From: Neorhizobium vignae
GTDB taxonomy: Bacteria > Pseudomonadota > Alphaproteobacteria > Rhizobiales > Rhizobiaceae
DNA: 64,000 nt
Assembly: GCF_000732195.1 (NCBI RefSeq)
Contig: NZ_JNNU01000003.1
Location: 1-64,000 of the forward strand
Direction of reading: 5' to 3'
The notes beneath the pieces are model-generated. The model searched no databases and was not told the DNA's origin. It saw nothing but the letters and a program-made list of their open reading frames with translations. The position numbers and the translations under genes were made by a program. Position 1 is the first letter of the stretch, and every line of letters starts with the position of its first letter. Below are positions 45,754-54,411 of this stretch, in pieces.

Positions 45754-47271
45754 TCAGTAGTGCGCCTTGCGCAGGTCGATCATTCCATCGGCACGCGGCG
45801 TCCACGAGAGCTTCTTGTCGAGGCCGTAGATCAGCGGCGGCTGCACCATCGGCAGGTGCGGCGCGTCATCCTTGATGATCGCCGCGGCCTTGGTGTAGAT
45901 GCTCTTGCGCTCGGCCGGGTCGATGGTCGCGGCGCCGGCGTCGAGCAGCTTGTCCAGGTCCGGGTTGCTGTAATAGCTCTGATATTCGCCGGTATGCAGA
46001 AGAGGCGCCCAGACAAGGTTCGGGTCGCGGCCGCTCCAGCCCGGGAAGGTGATGCCTTCGCGCCCCTTCTTTTCGGAGACCTGGCCCCAGACGCCGGGTT
46101 CCAGATATTGGATATTGGCCTTGATGCCGACCTTGGAGAGGAAGCCCGCTGTCGCCTCGACGATCTCGCTGTCCTTCATGTAACGGCCCTTGCGGGTCAT
46201 CAGCGGAATCGTGAAGCCGTTCGGATAACCGGCTTCTGCCAGAAGCGCCTTGGCCTTGGCCGGATCGTAGGGGTAGGGCTTCCAGGACGGGTCGTAGCTG
46301 AAGGCATTGCTCGGCAAAGTGAGCGCGATGCGCGTGCCCATGCCGTTCAGCAGCGCCTGCTGGATAGCATCGACATCGACGGCGTAGTTGATCGCCTGAC
46401 GAACGCGCTTGTCCTTCAGCGGCGTGTCCCGGGTGGTGTCGAAGGCCAGGAAATAGAGAAATTCGCTGGGAACGGAGACGACCTTGGTATCGCCGCTTTC
46501 GAGTGAGGCGATGTCTTCCGGCGGCACGTCGACGGCGATATCGACGCCCTCGCTCTTCAGTTCGGCGATACGGGTGCGGGTTTCCTTTATCGGCCGGAAG
46601 ATCACTTTGGCGATCGACGGTTTACCGCCCCAGTAATCGGGATTGGCTTCGAGCACGACGCGTTCGTCCCTCTTCCATTCAACGAAGCGATAGGGGCCTG
46701 TGCCGACCGGCTTGGCGCCAAGATCCGCGCCATTGTTCTGCGCCGTATAGGTCGGCGCAACGATCAGGGCCGGGAAGCTTGCCTCGTAAAGCGATAGCAG
46801 CATGGTCGGGAATGGCTTGTCGGTCTTGATGTCGATCGTGTAATCATCGACGACGGTGACAGCCTTGATCTGCGAGATGCGCGAGTAATAGGGCGCCTTG
46901 AAATTCGGATCGAGGGCGCGGTCGAAGGTGTATTTGACGGCGGCTGCGTTGAATGCCTCGCCGTTGTGGAACTTGACGCCTTCGCGAAGCTTGAAGCGCC
47001 ATGTCAGCGGATCCGGATTGCTCCAGGACGTCGCGAGTGCCGGCGCGATCTCGCCCTTCTCGTTTTGCGTGACCAGGCCGTCATAGATCTGGAAAAGAAT
47101 GTTGGCCGTCGGGAAGGCCGAGTGCTTGGCCGGATCCATGGAATAGGCATCGGCTGCCTGTGCGATCACGACCGTCGAGGTGCTTTGGGCTGCTGCGACA
47201 AGCGGCATCGATACGGTTACGGCGGTGCTTATCGCGCCGGCCATAAGATGTCGTCTCAGAATATGATTCAT
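45754..47271 (-). CDS. family 5 extracellular solute-binding protein (DppA/OppA type)
   Basis: This is a 505-residue secreted binding protein from the ATG at 47271, preceded by AAGGGTGAACAG; a longer frame to 47310 is not needed. A signal peptide of about 28 residues ends in AAA. Family blocks are YDGLVTQNEKGEIAPALATS, WRFKLREGVKFHNGEAFNA, KPVGTGPYRFVEWKRDERVV and VRQAINYAVDVDAI. The ligand is probably a nucleoside-like or small amide compound given the operon enzymes. Confidence 0.92.
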   Translation of the reverse strand: MNHILRRHLMAGAISTAVTVSMPLVAAAQSTSTVVIAQAADAYSMDPAKHSAFPTANILFQIYDGLVTQNEKGEIAPALATSWSNPDPLTWRFKLREGVKFHNGEAFNAAAVKYTFDRALDPNFKAPYYSRISQIKAVTVVDDYTIDIKTDKPFPTMLLSLYEASFPALIVAPTYTAQNNGADLGAKPVGTGPYRFVEWKRDERVVLEANPDYWGGKPSIAKVIFRPIKETRTRIAELKSEGVDIAVDVPPEDIASLESGDTKVVSVPSEFLYFLAFDTTRDTPLKDKRVRQAINYAVDVDAIQQALLNGMGTRIALTLPSNAFSYDPSWKPYPYDPAKAKALLAEAGYPNGFTIPLMTRKGRYMKDSEIVEATAGFLSKVGIKANIQYLEPGVWGQVSEKKGREGITFPGWSGRDPNLVWAPLLHTGEYQSYYSNPDLDKLLDAGAATIDPAERKSIYTKAAAIIKDDAPHLPMVQPPLIYGLDKKLSWTPRADGMIDLRKAHY

Positions 47272-47343
47272 CTGTTCACCCTTTTTTCTTCTTGCGTTTG
47301 ATGGAGCCACGCGGCGTCCATCGAATGGATCTCTCGGCCTTCC

Positions 47344-49410
47344 TTAAGCGCACTTCCTCCCGGCTGAACCCCTTGTGAGGGCGATAGCCGCAAAGTGATC
47401 CAGGCATTCGATGCGCAGGATCATCATTTTGCCTGCCCTTGTGACGGGCAGTTCCTTGTCGTCGTGAAGTGATAGAGCGAAGCCGCAGTCAGTCTCGATC
47501 GCGACGTCGAATCCGGCAAGCGGCGTCAGCTCGGTGAGCCGTTTCGTTCTTGCCGATGCCCCGTTGATCAGATGCAGCACCATTCCATCCGGATGGGCGT
47601 AAAGGATCGTTTCGACCGCAAGAGGTGCCGTGGTGCGAACCGGAGCGGCGCCCACGTGGCGTTCGATCAGCACACTCAGCAGCTTGCGATATTCCGGCAT
47701 AGAATGACGATGGTAAAGCGAACCGATACGCCATGGCAGCCAGATCGCGTGGCCTTTGTAAAAATCCCGTTCGATCAGGCCCGGTTCCTTGCCGGCACCT
47801 TCCACCATCGTAAATTCCGGGGCGTTGTTGGCAAACGGGCCGATGAGACGAAGGTCGTCATTGCTGTTGCCATCGGCGAATGGTGTCCAGAATTCACCGG
47901 CCGCCGGAACGCGTGGGATGCCGCTCAATGCATTTCGGAACTCCAAGCGTCCGAGGGCGAGATAGGCGCCTATGGCCGTGCGACCATTGCCGGGAAGGGC
48001 AGGTAGGCAATGAAGTGGCGCAGATTGCCGCTCATGGCCGGCCTCGTCGGCGGCGCCAAGATCGGCGCTTGCGAGCAGCTTGCCGCCGGCGGCCACGTAG
48101 GCATCCAGGGTCGCGGCGTCCACATCGGAGAGGCACTCCACGGCGGGGAGGATGACGAGGTCGTAGCGGCCGAGTTCGGCGACCGTCAGGCCGGGGGCGA
48201 CCAGGATGTCGAACGGGTAGCGCAGGTCCGAGATGATTTCGCAGAAGCCGCGGAATTCGCCGATATGTCCGTTAGCCTCTGCTTTACCGGCCGGCCGGCC
48301 GGCATCTGTGCCCCACAGTCTGCTGTCTTCCGATCGGACGATTGCAACGCGCGCCGGGCTCTTGAGATCGCGATACCAGCGCGCATTCTCCTGCAGGTAC
48401 CGACCGAATGTCTGAAGTGCGGGCACGAAACGCGCATCTTCCTGATTCAGCATGCCGTTGACCGCCGGCGCCGTCGCGGCACCGTGAGCAGCCGCCTGGA
48501 TGAGATTGTGGATGAGGCAGGCATCCGGCATGGCCGATTGCCGGCTGGCGAAGACTTCCGATGTCGTCTGGATGAGCAGCGGCGCGTGATCGGGCTTCAG
48601 CGCCCGCGCCGTCAGTGCTTCTTCGGCAGCCCAGAGGTTCCAGATCGGCTGTGGATCGACCGGGTTCGGCATGACGGGGTTCGAAACCTGGGAGCCGATG
48701 ATGTCGGTGATTGCGGCCATCCGCCGGATGTTCCAACCGTCATGGACGTGGTGATAGGGTACAAGCGCTGCGGCCGGATTGCATGCCCGGATGAAGCTCC
48801 GGACCCGACCCATGTAGTCTGCCAGAAAGTCCTGCCGCCATGCCTCGTAGGCCGGAATACGGCGATCCGGTGCCGGAACAGATTCTCCAGTGGCCCTGAA
48901 AACCAGATCCTGACATCGGTCGCAGTAACAGCGCGGCACATGCAGATAGTTGAAGAAGAACCCATTGGCGGAGGGGTAACGGCTCAGGATTTCACCGAGA
49001 ATCGAGAAGGTTTCCTGCTGCCAGAACGGACCGGTGGCGCAGATCTGCGGCATATTCCAGACGCTGCTGACGCTTCCGTCCGGCTTGCGAACGAACCAGT
49101 CGGGATGCCTGTCTTCCATGCCGGCGCGGCCCTTGGAAATATCCATCCTCACCAGTGTCCGGATACCGTCAACTTTCGCGGCGACCAGGAAATCGCCGAG
49201 AAAATCGCTTCGGACATGCGGGTTGATCGTCTGCGAGGAAAGGTCGGTCGGGTACCAGGCCGAAAACCCGCCGCCCATGACGATGCAGGCATTGGCGCCG
49301 ACGCTTTTGATTTCATCGATCAGGCCGTCGATCCTCAGGGTCGAGGCATCGGTTTCACGCAGCAGATGCTGGAAGAAGCGCAATGGCTCCCGTGTCCAAG
49401 CTAATGACAT
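47344..49410 (-). CDS. GH42-like glycoside hydrolase family protein with glutamine-amidotransferase-like middle domain
   Basis: This is a 688-residue protein without a signal peptide. Residues 1-340 look like a TIM barrel (LIDEIKSVGANACIVMGGGF, SANGFFFNYLHVPRCYCDRC). Residues about 370-600 resemble the beta-galactosidase trimerisation/GATase-like domain (YDLVILPAVECLSDVDAATL, then a glycine-rich LLASADLG). The C-terminus is a small beta domain. This is the arrangement of GH42-type enzymes, but the catalytic glutamates are not certain. In a nucleoside-type operon it could cleave a sugar from a glycosylated substrate. Its start overlaps the upstream amidohydrolase gene by 10 bases. Confidence 0.65.
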   Translation of the reverse strand: MSLAWTREPLRFFQHLLRETDASTLRIDGLIDEIKSVGANACIVMGGGFSAWYPTDLSSQTINPHVRSDFLGDFLVAAKVDGIRTLVRMDISKGRAGMEDRHPDWFVRKPDGSVSSVWNMPQICATGPFWQQETFSILGEILSRYPSANGFFFNYLHVPRCYCDRCQDLVFRATGESVPAPDRRIPAYEAWRQDFLADYMGRVRSFIRACNPAAALVPYHHVHDGWNIRRMAAITDIIGSQVSNPVMPNPVDPQPIWNLWAAEEALTARALKPDHAPLLIQTTSEVFASRQSAMPDACLIHNLIQAAAHGAATAPAVNGMLNQEDARFVPALQTFGRYLQENARWYRDLKSPARVAIVRSEDSRLWGTDAGRPAGKAEANGHIGEFRGFCEIISDLRYPFDILVAPGLTVAELGRYDLVILPAVECLSDVDAATLDAYVAAGGKLLASADLGAADEAGHERQSAPLHCLPALPGNGRTAIGAYLALGRLEFRNALSGIPRVPAAGEFWTPFADGNSNDDLRLIGPFANNAPEFTMVEGAGKEPGLIERDFYKGHAIWLPWRIGSLYHRHSMPEYRKLLSVLIERHVGAAPVRTTAPLAVETILYAHPDGMVLHLINGASARTKRLTELTPLAGFDVAIETDCGFALSLHDDKELPVTRAGKMMILRIECLDHFAAIALTRGSAGRKCA

Positions 49411-50891
49411 GAGCAGCCTCCCGCCCAGCCGGTGTTGAAACGGCTGCGCATCTTGCGGATCGGACCTTCCAGAGCATGCGTGGCCGCCTGCGCCGCCTTG
49501 CCGTTGATGCGTCTCCTGTCGGCGATCGCCTGCGCCTCGTCCCAGATTGCGGTTTCGTCGATTTCAGTCGAGCGACCGTTTGATACCACGACGCGGCCGG
49601 CAATCATCACCCGATCGATTGCTGCGCCACTCTCCGAAAGGACCAGCTGGCGGACCGGATCATGGAGAGGCGAAAATGCCGGCGCCTTGCGTTTGAAGAA
49701 AGTGATGTCGGCCGCGCAGCCGGCCTCAAGCCTGCCCGTCATCTTCAATCCGAGCACGTTCGCGCCGCCAGACGTGCCGAGCCGCAGCGCACTCTGAGGT
49801 CCCAGCCAGGCGGTCTCGTCATCTAACCGAAGGCGGTGAACCAAGGCCGCCCATTTCATCGTTTCCAGAAGATTGGCGCTGTCGTTGCAGCAGGCGCTGT
49901 CGGTGCCGAGCCCGATGCGGATACCCTTGCCGATGAGATCCGGGAGCGAGCAATAACCACTGCCGAGCCGCGCATTGGAGACGGGGTTATGGATCACAGT
50001 CGCATCGGCTGCAGCGACCCGGTCCGCATCGTCCGGCTCCAGCCAGATCGAATGCACAAGGTTGGTGCGCGGCGTCAGCAGGCTGAGATCGTCGAGATGG
50101 GCGATCATACCGCCGCCGTAAAGCTTGAGGCCAATTTCCCGCTGCAGCCTCGTTTCGAGGACATGGGTGTGGAGCAGCGTATCGTGCCTGCGGCTGAAAT
50201 CGGCCGCAGCGGTGAGGAGATCATCTGAACAGCGTTGCGGGCCGGAAGGACCGATGGCGACGCGGATCCTGCCGTGCGCAGCATCATGCCAGCGATGAAA
50301 GAAAGCCTCGGCGATCGCCATCTGCTTGCGAGCGGGGAGTGGCGTGCGGGTGCCGTAGGCCGAAAGGTCGAGGCCGGCGAGGTCGTCTTCTTCGAAGGGC
50401 ATGGTTTCGACGACGCTTCTATCGGAGACGACAGGAGCGATTACGGCCCGCATACCGCTGTCGCGCCAGGCAGATGCGACGGCATCCAGCGCTTCGCCAT
50501 CAATATCGGGCGAAATGCGGACGTGATCGAGAGCGGCGGTCGTGCCGGTCCGCATCATCTCGATCGCACCAAGCATCGTGGAAATGTAGATTTCGCGCAG
50601 GCTTCGCTTTTCGCGTCCAGCTGATGAGGTCAGTGACCAGAGCTCGAGGGGCAGGTCGCCGGTAGTGCTGCGAACGAGATTGTCGGGCGAGTGGCTGTGG
50701 CAGTTGACCAGGCCCGGCACCGCGATCAAGTCGCGGGCGTCGACGAATTCGCGATCCTGAGAAGGACGTGAACCAGCCGGGTGCATGGCTGCAATCAGAG
50801 CGTCATCGATCTCAATCGAACGCTGTTCCGCGTGAAAACGGCCAGTCTCTTCTATTAGACACAATGCGCTGTCGAACCAGTATCCCGGCAA
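49401..50891 (-). CDS. metal-dependent amidohydrolase, MtaD/AtzA-like deaminase, first copy
   Basis: This 496-residue TIM-barrel amidohydrolase has metal ligands His65 and His67 (NCHSHSP), His243 (LLHTHVLET), His280 (VHSIW) and Asp331 (GTDSA). The HNPVSNARLGSG motif is also present. Compared with the paralogue at 41892-43190 it is about 65 residues longer. The start appears to be TTG at 50891 with a weak ribosome site, so the true start may differ. It is the first gene of the operon and is divergent from a LysR gene. The substrate is unknown; a heterocyclic amine or nucleoside is likely. Confidence 0.85.
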   Translation of the reverse strand: MPGYWFDSALCLIEETGRFHAEQRSIEIDDALIAAMHPAGSRPSQDREFVDARDLIAVPGLVNCHSHSPDNLVRSTTGDLPLELWSLTSSAGREKRSLREIYISTMLGAIEMMRTGTTAALDHVRISPDIDGEALDAVASAWRDSGMRAVIAPVVSDRSVVETMPFEEDDLAGLDLSAYGTRTPLPARKQMAIAEAFFHRWHDAAHGRIRVAIGPSGPQRCSDDLLTAAADFSRRHDTLLHTHVLETRLQREIGLKLYGGGMIAHLDDLSLLTPRTNLVHSIWLEPDDADRVAAADATVIHNPVSNARLGSGYCSLPDLIGKGIRIGLGTDSACCNDSANLLETMKWAALVHRLRLDDETAWLGPQSALRLGTSGGANVLGLKMTGRLEAGCAADITFFKRKAPAFSPLHDPVRQLVLSESGAAIDRVMIAGRVVVSNGRSTEIDETAIWDEAQAIADRRRINGKAAQAATHALEGPIRKMRSRFNTGWAGGCSCH

Positions 50892-51142
50892 GTTTTTTCC
50901 AATCGGATTCGTTCCCCGGCGCTTTCAGCGTCCTTGCCCCTAGTGTTTCCAGTTGGACGAAAAGGGGAATATGCGGTTTTGGAAAATATCAATTTCCGGT
51001 TCGCCGGCTAAAAAAGCCCGCAGGAACGGCACGTAAATTGCTGACATTGCCTCATGGCTTGTGATCGACGGGCGGAGCGTTAAGCTGATGATCAATCGCG
51101 CGCCAATTTGCGCAGGATGTAAGCAATGAAGTACGATTTGCG

Positions 51143-52030
51143 GTGAACAAGTTCCAAGACATTCTGTCGTTTGTGCGCGTGGCTGAGCTGGGTGGCTTTA
51201 CTGCGGCCGCCAAGGCGCTCGCGTCTTCGACCTCCGCGGTCACCAAAAGCGTGACGCGTCTGGAGGAAGGGCTCGGTGTGCAGCTCCTGCATCGAACCAC
51301 ACGGCGCATGCATCTCACCGAATACGGCACCGAATATTACGAGCGCTGCCGGCAGATCCTGATCGATCTTGACGAAGCGGAGGGATCCATCAAGGAAGCG
51401 AATATCGCGCCGACCGGTCCAGTCCGGATTGCGTTGCCGCCCTCATTCGCACGGATGACCGTCATTCCGGCGCTCCCGGAGTTTTACGAACGTTATCCGA
51501 ACGTGGTGCTCGACCTCTGCCTCAAGAGCCAGACCGCAAACCCGATCGAGGGTGGTTTCGATCTCGTGGTCCATTCCGGCCGTCTCGCTGATTCCCGGCT
51601 AATCAACCGGATACTAGTGCGCGGCGCCCAAAAGACCGTCGCTGCTCCGAGTTATATTGAGAGGCATGGTATGCCCGAAACGCCAATGGATCTCGTAAAG
51701 CACAATTGCATCACCGGCGCCTTCGGCTCAAACTGGCATTTTCGTGGGAAGAAGGGCAGTGACGAGGTGATCCGTGTCTCCGGTGGCCTCATCACGGATA
51801 GTGGCGATATCCTGCGGGAGGCGGCTATCAACGGCCTCGGTATTTCCCAGGCGACATGGTGGCTGTTCCGCAAGGAGATGCAGCGGGGCCTGCTGGTGCC
51901 CCTGCTGCAAGATTACGAGATTGAGGCGGACCCGATTGCGATCGTCTTTCCGGCGAGCCGTCGGACACCTGCAAAGGTGCGCGCAGTCGTTGATTTTCTT
52001 CTTAAAATTACTAGATGTGACACGCCATAG
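51143..52030 (+). CDS. LysR-family transcriptional regulator
   Basis: This is a 295-residue regulator starting at GTG 51143 (MNKFQDILSFVRVAELGGFT), with helix-turn-helix AAKALASSTSAVTKSVTRLE. It belongs to the large CrgA-like LysR group. It is divergent from the amidohydrolase-importer operon, with about 250 bp between them, and probably controls it. Its stop codon at 52028-52030 is directly followed by a copy of the miniature element end at 52032, so the last residues may have been altered by insertion. Confidence 0.9.
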   Translation: MNKFQDILSFVRVAELGGFTAAAKALASSTSAVTKSVTRLEEGLGVQLLHRTTRRMHLTEYGTEYYERCRQILIDLDEAEGSIKEANIAPTGPVRIALPPSFARMTVIPALPEFYERYPNVVLDLCLKSQTANPIEGGFDLVVHSGRLADSRLINRILVRGAQKTVAAPSYIERHGMPETPMDLVKHNCITGAFGSNWHFRGKKGSDEVIRVSGGLITDSGDILREAAINGLGISQATWWLFRKEMQRGLLVPLLQDYEIEADPIAIVFPASRRTPAKVRAVVDFLLKITRCDTP

Positions 52031-52031
52031 G

Positions 52032-52090
52032 TGTGAATCGGCGCCGAAGGTTGCCCCTATGATCGGGCCCGCAGAGCCTTGATCTACCAA
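52032..52090. repeat. miniature element, copy B (left end only)
   Basis: TGTGAATCGGCGCCGAAGGTTG begins a 59-bp stretch that matches the first part of copy C (60385 on) through GCCTTGATCTAC, then identity stops. No right end is found nearby, so the copy was truncated or this is one end of a deleted parent element. Confidence 0.65.
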
Positions 52091-52454
52091 CAGGTCGCAT
52101 GTCCTTGAAGGATCGCTTTCTGCGATTGCGGTTGGTGACAGGTAACGGACACTTTGTGTGTTACGCGGGCGGGTGTCTTGGATGCTCTACGCCGAGCAGT
52201 TACGCGTCGATCAATCTGGGCATCCTTGCGAGATTGCAGGCAGTCATTGTTAGTGTGAACTGGGCACTGAGCGAACCGCTCTCCGTATCCAAACCACGCG
52301 TGCCCATGCCCCTGTTCAACATCACAAACAGGAATCATGTTTCGTCTTCAGCGTCCATAGATGAGTTTTTCAGCCGCGTGCTAAGTGTCTCGGAGTCCGA
52401 TTTCCACCGAGACCGCCGAAGAGGACGTGCCTGAAAATCGCTCGGAAGTCCTAC
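52091..52454. other. no gene recognised
   Basis: About 360 bp with only short frames lacking ribosome sites and family resemblance. It may be DNA left from a deleted insertion sequence next to copy B. Confidence 0.35.
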
Positions 52455-52631
52455 TCAGCGCCGCGGAGCATCCAGCGTTGGAAGGGACTTCGCGTGAGCG
52501 GCCGCTTCGCCAGAGTAGGGGAAGTCCTCACCGAGCTGGCGGTCGCCGTCATAAACTTTGAAGGTCGGTCCCTCGAGCTCAACAATCCTATAACCGTTGA
52601 CGAACTCGACCTTCGGCGTTTTCCATCCCAT
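52455..52631 (-). CDS. small hypothetical protein
   Basis: This is a 58-residue protein beginning MGWKTPKVEFVNGYRIVELE, followed by FKVYDGDRQLGEDF. AAGGAAG lies 5 bases before the ATG at 52631; a longer frame to 52682 is possible. The sequence looks like a compact beta-rich protein, and I have the impression that similar short proteins occur in rhizobia, but I cannot name a family. It has no obvious partner gene. Confidence 0.5.
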   Translation of the reverse strand: MGWKTPKVEFVNGYRIVELEGPTFKVYDGDRQLGEDFPYSGEAAAHAKSLPTLDAPRR

Positions 52632-53292
52632 ATCAGCTTCCTTCTTAGAATCTCTAAAGCCGCAGCACGCGCTCGCCGGCACACTATAGCATTCTTTGCC
52701 CCGGAATCACCAAGACGACTTGCACCCGCTCATGTTTATCAGGAGCTTGGTAAGTGGCACCATTAACGCGGTACGCCGATCCGATCAAAACGGTTTCGTT
52801 ACAACAAACGCGATGATCGCTGAAAGCCCGAGGATCATTGCCGTCAGGACCGTAGCGAAACCGGCCATAGACGAGGCTGGCGGCCTGAGACGCCCGGAAA
52901 TCATCCTTTAGACCGCGATCGTGCGACAACGACCAATGCCGGCGTCGAAACAAGTCGATCGAAGCGAGGGGATCTGGCGATGATCTCCGGTATCGCGTAG
53001 GCCAACGCCAGGATTTCTGCCCTGGTGCCGCCTAATCCGGCGACGATCGCAGCGATATGCGCGGATCTAACAGCCGATAGAACATCGTCACCGACGTCGA
53101 TATGTCTGGGACGCTGAAGTGGCTTCGATGTCGTCAAGTGCGGACGACGGATCGTGATCAACGTCACGCCCGGCCGCCAACCGCCGGCGAAGGTCCGCTT
53201 CCCGGGGGGTAGTCAGCGCCATCCGGACGCAAACTCGGCCAACTCAATTTCGACGAGCCACGCTTGGAAGACGATAGGTGCCGGAGGGACCT
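52632..53292. other. region of overlapping short frames, possibly decayed genes
   Basis: Two minus-strand frames (52684-52953 and 52901-53167) have partly protein-like composition but no ribosome site or known motif, and they overlap in different frames. They could be pieces of one frameshifted gene. The last 100 bases probably hold the promoter of the LacI gene. Confidence 0.3.
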
Positions 53293-53327
53293 CCAAAACG
53301 TTTTGGTTGACTCTCAAAACGTTTTGG
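53293..53327. promoter_or_regulatory. tandem LacI operators
   Basis: CCAAAACGTTTTGG at 53293-53306 and CAAAACGTTTTG at 53315-53326 are perfect palindromes with central CG. Their centres are 21 bp apart, two turns of the helix, so dimers would sit on the same face. They lie 33 bases before the LacI start and are very likely its own operators. Confidence 0.8.
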
Positions 53328-53358
53328 AGAATGTTTGCTTCAATTCGGGAGAAAGATT

Positions 53359-54369
53359 TTGGCTAATCTGAAACAGCTTGCACATTCGCTCGGACTGTCG
53401 ATTACCACTGTGTCCCGAGCACTTGATGGTTATTCCGACGTGTCCGCGGCCACCCGCGCGCGGGTTCGTGAGGCAGCAGAGGCAGCAGGTTATCGGCCGA
53501 ATGCCTCCGCTCGTCGGTTGCGCAAGCAGCGCGCTGAACTGGTCGCCGTGACGCTGCCGAGTGATCCTGGCCACGTAGGCCCCCCTCATTTCCTCGACAT
53601 GTTGTCAGGCTGCGCCGAACATCTCGCCGCGGCCGGTCTCAATCTCGTTATCGCGCCTGTGCCACGGGGTGTCAGCGAACTTGAGATATGCCAACGTTTC
53701 GTCGATGGGCGCCGCGTTGACGCCATGCTGCTGGTCCGCACCAAACGCAAGGACGAGCGCGTCGAATACCTTCAGTCGCGTGGCATTCCCTTCGTCACCA
53801 ACGGCCGCACCGAGAGCCTGATCCCCCATCCGTTTATCGACGGCGATGGTTTTGCCGGGTTCCGCGCCGCGACGCTGCGCTTCCATGCGGCGGGGCATCG
53901 GCGCATCGGCCATATCGCCGGGCCCCAGGAATATTACTTCGCGCATGTCCGTCGCCGCGGCTGGCAGGCGGCGATGGAGGAATGCGGGCTTGCGGCCGAT
54001 CTCTGCGCCGAAGGAGCGCCGCTCGAACAGGGCGGTTATCTCGCAGCCTTGGAACTGCTGCGCCAGCCGTCGCGGCCGACCGCCCTTGTCTGCGCCACCG
54101 ACGAAATGGCGATCGGTGCGCTGCGGGCGCTGCGCGAGGTCGATGGCGGTAACCAGATCAGCATCGTTGGCCATGACGATCTGCCGATGGGTGCCTTCAC
54201 CAGCCCGCCGCTCTCGACCATGCGCATGACCGGCGAGAACCTCGGCGCGAGCTTCGCCTCGCTGCTGCTGCGCGCCATCGCCGGAGAGCCCGCCGAAGAG
54301 CTCCAGGAGCTTCACGCGATCGAATTCGTCGATCGCGACAGTCACCGCCGCCCGCCACTGGCGGCATAG
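53359..54369 (+). CDS. LacI-family transcriptional regulator
   Basis: This is a 336-residue repressor. The start is TTG at 53359 with GGGAGAAAG upstream, giving the expected N-terminus (MANLKQLAHSLGLSITTVSR). The DNA-binding domain is followed by the hinge and a ribose-binding-like effector domain ending SIVGHDDLPMG. It reads in the same direction as the importer genes that follow after 42 bases, so it is probably autoregulated and controls the whole operon through the two operators upstream. Confidence 0.92.
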   Translation: MANLKQLAHSLGLSITTVSRALDGYSDVSAATRARVREAAEAAGYRPNASARRLRKQRAELVAVTLPSDPGHVGPPHFLDMLSGCAEHLAAAGLNLVIAPVPRGVSELEICQRFVDGRRVDAMLLVRTKRKDERVEYLQSRGIPFVTNGRTESLIPHPFIDGDGFAGFRAATLRFHAAGHRRIGHIAGPQEYYFAHVRRRGWQAAMEECGLAADLCAEGAPLEQGGYLAALELLRQPSRPTALVCATDEMAIGALRALREVDGGNQISIVGHDDLPMGAFTSPPLSTMRMTGENLGASFASLLLRAIAGEPAEELQELHAIEFVDRDSHRRPPLAA

Positions 54370-54411
54370 ACAGCAGTGCATTCAAGACAAAGAACAATGA
54401 AGGAGGAGAAG

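Noticed and set aside
48010..49404. 464-codon plus-strand frame opposite the GH42-like gene
   Set aside because: Antisense shadow without ribosome site; the minus-strand gene has coherent domains and an operon position.
52684..53167. Two minus-strand frames of 88-89 codons
   Set aside because: No ribosome site and no family; they overlap in different frames. Kept only as possible decayed DNA.
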